DNA of 64,000 nucleotides from an uncultured Clostridia bacterium (GTDB taxonomy: Bacteria; Bacillota; Clostridia; Christensenellales; UBA1242). Both the position numbers and the translations under genes were made by a program. Of the stretch, positions 35,453 to 43,700 are shown piece after piece. The stretch covers positions 62,001-126,000 of the forward strand of contig CALEWH010000022.1 in assembly GCA_937925475.1 (NCBI GenBank). Direction: 5' to 3'. The notes below the pieces were generated by a model. It was not told the origin of the DNA, did no database searches, and was given only the letters and a program-made list of their open reading frames with translations. The stretch's first letter is position 1. Every line of letters begins with the position of its first letter.

Positions 35453-35505
35453 TTCCATATCGTTTTGCATATTTCCTTTGATCGAACGACTTATTTTTTT
35501 CCAAA
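35425..35505. repeat. 81-bp direct repeat, copy A (displaced comF 3' end with terminator)
   Basis: Matches 36387-36467 at 79 of 81 positions. It contains the last codons of comF (minus strand) and the comF terminator, but the remainder of comF is absent here. Confidence 0.92.
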
Positions 35506-35510
35506 TATAA

Positions 35511-35822
35511 AAGTATAAGCATCAAATTATTTTATGTGAAAGAGACATAAGATCGTTTGACAATACAACCAGAAATGTACTAGACTTACAATGAGTAGTG
35601 GTGGCAAAAAGTTTATGTGGATTGCCAGTTATTGTTGACCCTTCCCATTCTGGAGAAATGAGAGAACTGGTAAAACCTATGAGTTTAGCATCAATAACTT
35701 GTGGAGCTGATAGCTTAATTATTGAAGCTTACTTAGCTCCAGAAAATAGTTTATCTGATTCTAAACAAACAATTAATATATCTAAATTACAACAAATATT
35801 AAATAGTATAAAGGAATACAAA
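35511..35822 (+). pseudogene. aroF: aroF (DAHP synthase, type I beta) C-terminal remnant
   Basis: About 104 codons match the end of AroF-type DAHP synthase: IILCERDIRSFD, NTTRNVLDL, LPVIVDPSHSG, RELVKPMSLASITCGADSLIIEA, LSD. An in-frame TGA at 35592-35594 interrupts it and the first two thirds of the gene are absent; the left end lies at the edge of copy A of the 81-bp repeat. After the TGA the frame reads without a stop into the NUDIX gene. It is a hitch-hiking fragment of imported DNA. Confidence 0.8.
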
Positions 35823-36326
35823 ATGTCAATACGTGAAAAAAGAGACTTGTATGACAAAAACAGCAATTTGACTGGTACAACATACTTCAAAGGAGATCCT
35901 ATACCCGAAGGATACTATCCCATGGTTGTGATGATTGCAATTCAGAATTCCGAAGGTAAATTTTTAATGCAAAAAAGAGTTCCTAGAAAAGGTGGCGACT
36001 GGGGCGTAACAGGTGGGCACCCTAAATCTGGAGAAACAACTGACCAAGGAATAATAACAGAAGTAATGGAAGAACTTGGAGTGGATATATCAAATCAAAA
36101 ACTAGAAACTTTTTGCTCTGGTTGTGATGGAAAAGACTGTTATAAAATGTATTACACTAAGTTAGATTTAGATATTGAACAACTTCATATTCAAGAAGAT
36201 GAATTGACAGAAGTAAAATGGTTTTCCATGGATGAATTGCAAGAAATGGTAAATAATAATGAGTTAAATCAAGATCAAGTTGACTTTTTTGTAAAATGCA
36301 CAAATTATTTAAATAACAAAAAATAA
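35823..36326 (+). CDS. NUDIX hydrolase
   Basis: 167 residues from an ATG with AAAGGA upstream, inside the end of the aroF remnant and in the same frame. It fits the NUDIX subfamily that starts with a D.YD.....G segment. The Nudix box is G-HPKSG-E-TTDQGII-T-E-VM-EE-L-G: the metal-binding Glu residues are kept but the usual Arg before the first is Thr. Such enzymes hydrolyse nucleoside diphosphates linked to another group; the substrate cannot be read from sequence. Base composition is more AT-rich than the comF and recD2 neighbours, and the gene sits between 81-bp repeats, so it was probably acquired. It could also be translated as a fusion with the aroF remnant. Confidence 0.8.
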   Translation: MSIREKRDLYDKNSNLTGTTYFKGDPIPEGYYPMVVMIAIQNSEGKFLMQKRVPRKGGDWGVTGGHPKSGETTDQGIITEVMEELGVDISNQKLETFCSGCDGKDCYKMYYTKLDLDIEQLHIQEDELTEVKWFSMDELQEMVNNNELNQDQVDFFVKCTNYLNNKK

Positions 36327-36385
36327 AACTTATTATAATTTGAAGTGAACCCCAAATTTTGTGCAAACTTCATTTTGGCATTATT

Positions 36386-36412
36386 AAAAAAAAGGGCTAA
36401 GCCCTTTTTTAT
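36386..36412. terminator. Terminator of recD2-comF
   Basis: Same 10-bp stem as in copy A (AAAAAAGGGC / GCCCTTTTTT), overlapping the comF stop codon. It also faces the NUDIX gene. Confidence 0.85.
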
Positions 36413-36467
36413 TTTTCCATATCGTTTTGCATATTTCCTTTAATCGAACGACTTATTTTTTGCCAAA
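36387..36467. repeat. 81-bp direct repeat, copy B (native comF 3' end)
   Basis: Original location: covers the last comF codons, stop and terminator. See the matching copy at 35425-35505. Confidence 0.92.
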
Positions 36468-37215
36468 CATTAAGTCGTTTTTTCACATTGTCATCATCGC
36501 CACGATTTTTATCGGCTCGTGCCAGCGTGATACAATACACTTCTTTTGCACCCGCTTTGAGCAGAGTCTCAGTGCACTCGTTTAGAGTTGTGCCCGTTGT
36601 GTACACATCGTCGACGATAAGCACTGTTTTGCCTTTCACTTCGGCTTTATCACTTACTGCAAATGCACCATCCAAGTTCTTTTCTCTTTCGTCTTTGCTA
36701 AGATATGCTTGTGAAGATGTTTCTTTTACTTTTACAAGCAAATCACTTTTCACATTAAGGTGTAATTTGTCTTTCAAGACGACGCATAATAGTTCGGCTT
36801 GATTGTATCCCCTGATCTTGCGCCTATGTTCGCTAATAGGAACTGGCACAACAAGGTCAACATCAATCGCCATATTCACAAATTCGGACGCAACAAAACT
36901 ACTCAGTGTATCGGACAGATACTTTTTGTTGTCGTATTTTAAACTTCTAATAAGATTTCGGATAGGGTCACGATAGATAAAAACACTTCGACACATCTTA
37001 AAGCGTGGCATTTCATTTTTGCAGTGCACGCAATAACTGCCATCGCTCACTATCGGCTCACCACATTTGACACAAACCTTTCCACTTATGAAAGGCAAAG
37101 ATTTCATACACTTATCACATATCGAATAGTGAGTATTTGTCGACAGTTCGGAGTTGCAGATTATACACTTTATGTTTTTAGGGTACAAAACATTAATAAA
37201 CTCTTTAATATCCAT
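36409..37215 (-). CDS. comF: ComF-family phosphoribosyltransferase-like protein
   Basis: 268 residues. N-terminal zinc ribbons (CIIC...CDKC, CVKCGEP...CVHC), then the double-lysine/arginine linker VPVPISEHRRKIRGYNQAELL and the PRPP-binding loop VLIVDDVYTTGTTLNEC. ComF helps take up single-stranded DNA in natural competence with ComFA and PriA. The start ATG follows AGGGGTG and lies 8 bp after recD2. The last 20 codons are duplicated upstream of a foreign cassette. Confidence 0.93.
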   Translation of the reverse strand: MDIKEFINVLYPKNIKCIICNSELSTNTHYSICDKCMKSLPFISGKVCVKCGEPIVSDGSYCVHCKNEMPRFKMCRSVFIYRDPIRNLIRSLKYDNKKYLSDTLSSFVASEFVNMAIDVDLVVPVPISEHRRKIRGYNQAELLCVVLKDKLHLNVKSDLLVKVKETSSQAYLSKDEREKNLDGAFAVSDKAEVKGKTVLIVDDVYTTGTTLNECTETLLKAGAKEVYCITLARADKNRGDDDNVKKRLNVWQKISRSIKGNMQNDMEK

Positions 37216-37223
37216 AATCACCC

Positions 37224-39419
37224 CTAAAACATCTCATCATTTGTCAAAAAGTCATATAGCAGAGTAAAGCGTTTTTGCGTGTGATTGTTTTTCACCATAA
37301 TGCGAAGAGCGGTCGTGTTTCCCACCAAAACCACCATTTTCTTGGCACGCGTAACGCCTGTATATAGTAAATTTCGAGTAAGCAACATCGGTGGCCCACC
37401 AATCACTGGCATAATCACAACATCAAATTCACTTCCTTGGCTCTTATGGATAGTGATTGCATAACTAAGAGTAATTTCATTAAGGTCGCCTTTATTATAT
37501 CTAGCCACTCTTCCGTCTTCAAAATCAACAGTAAGTTCGAGATCAGATAGATTTACATCACTAATTACGCCAATATCACCATTAAAGACTCCCGTGCCTT
37601 CGACGCCATCACGAATATACACGCGCTCGTAGTCATTTGTGGTTTGCATAACACGATCACCTACTCTAAACACACATCTGTCAGTCACTATCTCGTGTTT
37701 TTGTATGTCAGGTGGATTAAGTCTCTCTTGAAGACACTTATTTAGATTGTCAATTCCACATAAGCCCGCCTTCATAGGTGCAAGCACTTGCACGCGCGAC
37801 GGATCAATCCCAAGATACTTAGGAATACGCTCAGTACACATACTAATAATAGTGTCCATAACATCGCTTGTTTCGTCTTTCTCCGCAAAGAAAAAGTCTT
37901 TGCTTGTGTTGTCAATAACAGGCATTTTGCCTTCGTTTATAAGGTGGGCATTATTGATAATAAGCCCTTCGTTTTGTCTATATATGTGTGTAAGTGCAAC
38001 AAATGGAATAACCCCGCTCATAAGTATATCTTTTAGCACATTTCCCGCACCAACACTTGGCAACTGGTCTTTATCCCCGACTAGTACAATTTGCGTTCCG
38101 CGTTTTAAGGCACGAATAAGATAATACATAAGTTGGATGTCCACCATACTTACTTCGTCTACAATTATTACATCATAAGGAAGTTTGTTAAGATTATTGT
38201 AGAAAAACAAATTTGGATTGTTGTAATCTACTTCGAGCGCCCTATGTATTGTGCTTGCATCCGAATCACAAGTCTCATTAAGTCGCTTGGCAGCACGACC
38301 AGTAGGCGCCATAAGTTTAACTTTTTTGTGCATAGACTTAAACAACTGCAACATACATTTTACAATAGTGGTTTTTCCAGTACCCGGCCCACCAGTAATA
38401 ACACAAACTCCACTGTTGACCGCCATTTTTACAGCGTCTTTTTGTTTTTCGTGCATTTGGATTTTATTAAACTTTTCATAAAGTCCGATTTCTTCGTCAA
38501 TATCTATAGGCACACTAAACTCGTTTAGCGAATACAATTTGAGTGTTGCTCCAACCACTTTTTCAAGGTTGTAGTATTTAGTGAGCGCAATGCCAGTATC
38601 ATTATCTTTTTGAAAAACGACTATATAATTATCACTCGCTAGATCGGCTATCACTTTATCTAGCACATTGTTATATTTGTCACCATCAAGTCTCAATAAC
38701 TCATAGATATTGTCAGAAAGGTTGGCTTTTGTGACATAAGTATTGCCATTCTTGTCACAAAACTCCTTTAATGCGTGTAATAGCCCTGCGCGAAAACGAA
38801 ATTCGCTATCAGACTTAATTCCCATATTTTGCGCAATTTTATCCGCAGTAAAAAATCCTATCCCGTCTACATCTTCCACAAGTTTGTAGGGATTTGACTT
38901 TAAAATCTGCTCTGTTTTCGCGCCATAATAGTTGTAAATCTTGATTGCTAGATTGGTCGAGATATTGTAGTTTTGCATAAGCATAACAGCATTTTGCATC
39001 TTTTTCACATCAGCAAACGCTTCGCCTATTTCCATAGCTTTTTTTTCAGATATGCCCCTTATTTCAGCAAGCCTTGACGGATTAAATTCGAGAATATCAA
39101 GAGTAGACGAACCAAATTTTTTTACAATATTTGTAGCGGTAATAACCCCCACGCCTTTTATAAGACCACTTGACAGGTATCTCACTATACCTTCGTCCGT
39201 TGTGGGTGGTTTGAGTTTGACACTGCTTACAGCAAACTGCTCACCATATCGTGAGTGTGCAGTAAAAACACCGGTAAGTTCTACACACTCGCCTTCGCTA
39301 ATAGTAGGAAACTTTCCCACAGCGGTGATTATCTCATTGTTTGAGTTTATCGCAAGAACAGTGTAGTTGTTATCGGGATTGTGATATATTATCTCTTGTA
39401 CAGTGCCTTTTACTACCAT
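37224..39419 (-). CDS. recD2: RecD2-type ATP-dependent DNA helicase
   Basis: 731 residues. A 5'-3' helicase independent of RecBC. N-terminal OB-like domain and tandem helix-hairpin-helix segment (FGSSTLDILEFNPSRLAEIRG region), Walker A GGPGTGKTT near residue 340, DEVSMVD, VGDKDQLPSVGAG, and the SH3-like domain with SYAITIHKSQGSEFD. The chosen ATG has no Shine-Dalgarno sequence and lies 6 nt after a TATAAT, so the transcript is probably leaderless. A longer frame to 39488 would cross this promoter. Confidence 0.94.
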   Translation of the reverse strand: MVVKGTVQEIIYHNPDNNYTVLAINSNNEIITAVGKFPTISEGECVELTGVFTAHSRYGEQFAVSSVKLKPPTTDEGIVRYLSSGLIKGVGVITATNIVKKFGSSTLDILEFNPSRLAEIRGISEKKAMEIGEAFADVKKMQNAVMLMQNYNISTNLAIKIYNYYGAKTEQILKSNPYKLVEDVDGIGFFTADKIAQNMGIKSDSEFRFRAGLLHALKEFCDKNGNTYVTKANLSDNIYELLRLDGDKYNNVLDKVIADLASDNYIVVFQKDNDTGIALTKYYNLEKVVGATLKLYSLNEFSVPIDIDEEIGLYEKFNKIQMHEKQKDAVKMAVNSGVCVITGGPGTGKTTIVKCMLQLFKSMHKKVKLMAPTGRAAKRLNETCDSDASTIHRALEVDYNNPNLFFYNNLNKLPYDVIIVDEVSMVDIQLMYYLIRALKRGTQIVLVGDKDQLPSVGAGNVLKDILMSGVIPFVALTHIYRQNEGLIINNAHLINEGKMPVIDNTSKDFFFAEKDETSDVMDTIISMCTERIPKYLGIDPSRVQVLAPMKAGLCGIDNLNKCLQERLNPPDIQKHEIVTDRCVFRVGDRVMQTTNDYERVYIRDGVEGTGVFNGDIGVISDVNLSDLELTVDFEDGRVARYNKGDLNEITLSYAITIHKSQGSEFDVVIMPVIGGPPMLLTRNLLYTGVTRAKKMVVLVGNTTALRIMVKNNHTQKRFTLLYDFLTNDEMF

Positions 39420-39425
39420 ACAACA

Positions 39426-39453
39426 ATTATAGCACTTTATGTGATTTTTACAA
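39426..39453 (-). promoter_or_regulatory. Promoter of recD2-comF
   Basis: TTGTAA (39453-39448), 16-bp spacer, extended -10 TGC-TATAAT (hexamer 39431-39426). The start codon is 6 nt downstream, so +1 should coincide with the A of ATG. Confidence 0.6.
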
Positions 39454-39519
39454 AACAAATGCTTATCAATTTGTGACTGCTCACACATCGTGACAGCACT
39501 TTCGCGTTATATTTTCGAC

Positions 39520-39549
39520 AAAAAAAGAATAGGTCAAAGCCTATTCTTT
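39520..39549 (-). terminator. Terminator of rpsF-ssb-rpsR
   Basis: AAAGAATAGG / CCTATTCTTT, 10-bp perfect stem, 6-nt loop, followed by TTTT on the minus strand. Confidence 0.85.
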
Positions 39550-39560
39550 AATACTTTATA

Positions 39561-39839
39561 TTATTCACCAACATATGGGATAAGTGCCATAAAACGAGCG
39601 CGTTTTAGAGCAACAGTCAATTCTCTTTGGTGAGCGGCGCAAGTGCCGGTTTGTCTTCTAGGAAGGATTTTGCCCTTTTCTGTGATATATTTTTTAAGTT
39701 TGTTTACATCTTTATAATCGATGTGACTTGCTTTATCTACACAAAATGAGCAAACTTTTTTTCTAGAAGATTTTTTAAAGCGTTTTGGCGCAACTTTTTC
39801 TTCAACAGCTGCTACGCTTTCGATTGTCATTTCTTCCAT
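39561..39839 (-). CDS. rpsR: 30S ribosomal protein bS18, zinc-type
   Basis: 92 residues. Core [45 protein letters not shown] is typical bS18; the CSFC pair plus Cys of GTCAAHQ mark the zinc-binding (C+) form. It has a 20-residue acidic/alanine N-terminal extension. RBS AAGGAG. Confidence 0.97.
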   Translation of the reverse strand: MEEMTIESVAAVEEKVAPKRFKKSSRKKVCSFCVDKASHIDYKDVNKLKKYITEKGKILPRRQTGTCAAHQRELTVALKRARFMALIPYVGE

Positions 39840-39860
39840 TATATACTCCTTACAATTTTA

Positions 39861-40253
39861 TTAGAAAGGAAGCCCGTCGTCCTCGATAGGTTGAAGTTTG
39901 GATACTTCTTCTTCCTTCTTGACTTCGCCATCAGCATTGCGAGTATTTAAAAACTCTACTTCTTCTGCGACGATCTCAGTAACATAACGCTTGCTTCCGT
40001 CAGCAGCGTCATAACTACGACTTTGGATATTTCCTACCACTGCCACTTTACTACCTTTTTTGATAAACTTATGGCAATTATCCGCTAGCGCACGCCAAGC
40101 AACGATGTTGATAAAGTCTGTATCTCTTTCGCCATCGCTATTTGCAAATCTACGAGTTACTGCAAGAGTAAAACGACATACAGATACACCATTTGTAGTA
40201 GTGCTAATTTCTGGATCTTTGGTAAGATTTCCGATTAAAATACATTTATTCAT
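39861..40253 (-). CDS. ssb: Single-stranded DNA-binding protein
   Basis: 130 residues. OB fold with NKCILIGNLTKDPEI and RRFANSDGERDTDFINIVAWRALA, and a C-terminal acidic tip IEDDGLPF that recruits partner proteins. RBS GGAGGAG. Between rpsF and rpsR, the standard order. Confidence 0.97.
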   Translation of the reverse strand: MNKCILIGNLTKDPEISTTTNGVSVCRFTLAVTRRFANSDGERDTDFINIVAWRALADNCHKFIKKGSKVAVVGNIQSRSYDAADGSKRYVTEIVAEEVEFLNTRNADGEVKKEEEVSKLQPIEDDGLPF

Positions 40254-40269
40254 TTTTTCTCCTCCGTTA

Positions 40270-40557
40270 TTAGTCTTCTACTTTTAGGCATAGACTACGC
40301 ATAACGCTTTCATCAATATTCATAAGTTTACTGATTTTTTCAGGAACATAAGGTTGTGCTTCAAAGTTGAATAGCACATAATAACCTTCTTTTTTGTAAT
40401 TAATAGGGTAAGCAAATTTTTTAACGCCCCATTTGTTTACATTGGTTACTTTACCACCGTCTGTTTCCATAAGTTTAGTGTACTTTTCGACCATTTTTTC
40501 TTTGTCTTCATCAGTCAAAGCAGCACTAAAAATTGTAAGCATTTCGTATTTATTCAT
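40270..40557 (-). CDS. rpsF: 30S ribosomal protein bS6
   Basis: 95 residues, one RRM-like domain: YEMLTIFSAALTDEDK, GVKKFAYPINYKKEGYYVLFNFE, DESVMRSLCLKVED. Binds bS18 on 16S rRNA. Translation starts 7 nt after AAGGAGG, which in the leader can pair with an upstream CCUUG segment. Confidence 0.97.
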   Translation of the reverse strand: MNKYEMLTIFSAALTDEDKEKMVEKYTKLMETDGGKVTNVNKWGVKKFAYPINYKKEGYYVLFNFEAQPYVPEKISKLMNIDESVMRSLCLKVED

Positions 40558-40564
40558 ATTTTAC

Positions 40565-40606
40565 CTCCTTGTGGTCTATCGGCTTTAACTTTGTTAAAGC
40601 AAGGTG
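40565..40606 (-). promoter_or_regulatory. Candidate S6:S18 autoregulatory leader of rpsF
   Basis: In the RNA, CCUUG pairs with CAAGG that runs into the ribosome site; inside this stem are a CUUUAAC-AAA-GUUAAAG hairpin and, directly 3' of it, CCGAUAGACC. A CCG next to a hairpin in the rpsF leader is the hallmark of the published S6:S18 binding motif. Binding of surplus S6:S18 would shut off translation. Confidence 0.5.
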
Positions 40607-40627
40607 ATAATATTTATCATCACGCTT

Positions 40628-40656
40628 ATTATATCAAATCCATTGCCGTTTTGCAA
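40628..40656 (-). promoter_or_regulatory. SigA promoter of rpsF-ssb-rpsR
   Basis: TTGCAA (40656-40651), 17-bp spacer, TATAAT (40633-40628) with TGA before the -10. Confidence 0.8.
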
Positions 40657-40734
40657 CAACTTTTTTTCTACAATAAGCGCGAGTAAATATTTTCAATTTT
40701 TTATTTAAAAATTAATTTAGTGTTTTAGTCAGTA

Positions 40735-43700
40735 TTACAACTGAGCACTCAAACACATTCCATAGTCAGGAGTGATACTAGCGCCAGTGTGGTCAGTATA
40801 CAACATACAATTTCGGCAGTATCCATTCCATTCGTAGTAACCACTTCTTATAATAAATAAGTAAAGAGGATCGTCAGTCACATTTTCATCTACTGCATAA
40901 TACCTTTCACAGCCTGTACATTGTATTTCATATCTTCCGTCTCCAATGTCGATTGTACCGTACGAACGATTTTTGTTCAGCCAGCCGAATAACATTTTAT
41001 CGTTGAATGTCTCCCATAACTTAACATTATCTGGAGTGTCCTTATAATAGAACTTTAACATATTATAATTTGCAGTATTTCCACTACCAGCACCGCTTAG
41101 ATTTAGTGATGTATTTTCCATCAAATTAATGTAGTTGGAATTTGTCCAATGACCTACAATGCTGTAATATTTATAATTAAGCAAACAAATATATGTAGTC
41201 GAATTTCTTGAACCAAATAGGCCATTGCTTATTGCATCACTGCTAAATACATTTATAGCATTAATACTACTTGTATAGATGCGTTTTAGATAAGATGATG
41301 CATTGTAGAATGCGTTCCTTTCTATTCCACCTTCGATTAATGTTCGTGGCAATCTTACTTCGCTTAGATGAGTGTTTTTGAATGCATTTTCTTTAATAGT
41401 AGTAATCAAATATCTATCATTATAGTATACAAGATCGTCTCTATCTAGATTTAATACACTCAAATCGCTTTCAATAGTTTCGTCATTAAGCACACCATTT
41501 TCTTTAAACTCTCTAATCACACCACGATATTGAGGAACATAAATCAAACTATATGTTCCATCAGCATAGTATGATTGGGCAGTACTAACCGAACTATTGT
41601 ATTTAACATAGGCGTATTCACTAGAAGCATAATCAATTACGCTCCATTTAGGACATTGAGAACATGTGTATTGCTTTCCACTTATATATGTGTAAGGAAA
41701 TAATGAGCCTTCAGTACTATTTTCCACATAAATACTTTTATTTTTAATAATGGATTTTAGACTAGTGCCATCTTCCACACTAGGATTAGCACTCATGGAT
41801 ACTTCTCTAATATCATTTGTTTGTACCACATGCCCATCAGGACATAGAATATCATAATAGTGATAATAAGCATAAGTACCAACAGAAGTAGAAGTAGTAG
41901 TTAATCTTTGCAATAATACACCGTCATACGAAGCATAAGATTGATTCTTGTCAACATTTATTGATTTAATTGCTCGCATATTTTGGAATGCTGCTGGATC
42001 AATACTAGTCAAAACGTCATATCCACTGGACATCGTACCAGTTATATTAATTGTAGTAATAGATCTGTTATAATCAAAACTACCAGCGTGTATTTTTGTT
42101 ACACCACAATTATAACAGTTAAGTTCGAAAGTAACACCGCTAGTTCCGCCCCAATTTTCAGGAACGTAGTACAAGCGTCCAGAGTCGTCACCATTAGCAA
42201 CTCTTAACCATCCATCTTTAGAAGAATATATGCTTGTTCCGCCTCCGCCACCACCTGTTATGGTGATAGATTGTAAATATGTTGCACCTGTGAATGCACC
42301 ATCTAGACTATTTGAATTAAGACCCACATAGCAATCAAATGTAAGGTATTTAATACTACTTCCAGCAAATGCACTTTCATTAATTTGTTTTATTTGATAT
42401 GCTCTCATATACAAAGTAACATCTGTACTAACATTGTTTGCCATTGCTCCTTCTGCTATTTTATTTGCTCCAAGTAACATGTCACCAGTCAAATCAGTAT
42501 ACATATTGATCTTTGTAACAGATTTTGCTTCTGGCACTTTTAGTAGATAATAATCATAATCCAAGCCACCGGTATTGTTTCCATAAAGTATACCATCACG
42601 AGTCCAGTAATTAGGTTTTGATGTCACACCATCAGAATACAAGTATTTTGCATAATCCTCAAGACCGTAAATTTTTATCTTTTCAAGTTTACTCATTCCA
42701 CATAGATAAGTATCTATCTTATCAGCAGAAATATCTTCGTCATGACCACCAACACTTCTTAAATCAGGACTAAATGAGATCTCTGTAAGTCCACTGCCAT
42801 CTGCGAAGTGCATACCTATAAGCATCAATCCCTTTTCATTTTCATCATAGCCGCTCAAAGTTTTCAAATTTGTACAACCACTAATTCCGTAGTCACCAAT
42901 AGTTTTCATTTGTCCACTAAGCGTACTCAAAGCAGTCATATCTCTAAGGGCATTATTTCCAATAGAAACGGATGATGTCGAAGAAAGTTTAAGTGTAACG
43001 ATTGTATCATTTGGTAGATATGTTGTGCAATTTTTAATTTCATTTACTCTTTCAAGATAAACAAATTTCACATTAAATGCACCATTGTCACCAAATGGAG
43101 AATGTACACCATCTCCCATTTTAATAGTCTTAGTCATATCAAGTCCATTGGCAAATCTAATAGTATTATAGGTTACGCCCGGCGAATAACTACCACCTGT
43201 TGATGTATTGTAGGTACTAAGTATACTACCTAGATACGAATAGTCATTTAGGATAAGTGTATTAAAGTTTTTAAGTGTTGTAGTTTGATTGATTTTATTT
43301 CCGCTACTACCCACTAGTCCGATATAATCAACACCAGTGATTTTGTTTCCATTTACATCATGCAACGGCATCATAATTGAAGAACGCAAACTACTTAGTT
43401 GAGCCAATTTAATACCCTTAACAATTCCGCCAGAAATATAGAAAGCAGAAGCTGGGGCTTCAATTATAACAAACTTGATATGCTCGTTTTCATCAGACGA
43501 AGAGTAGCTAAACAACAACGTTTTGCTATTGTAAGTACGCATTGCATATTCTCTAGAGATATTTGTATATTGCCAACAATCAACATCATAGTCTGCTTGA
43601 TAATATACAGTTACGAATACGCCAGAGTTTTGTGGGTTTGAGCGAAGTATTGCTTCGCTAGAACGCGGAATAGTCTTTCTCTCATTATTAATATAATAAT

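Noticed and set aside
36327..36386. TGAAGT...ACTTCA and CCAAA...TTTGG inverted matches after the NUDIX gene, like a transposon end
   Set aside because: Arms are short, no partner end or transposase is present, and the cassette is already explained by the 81-bp duplication.
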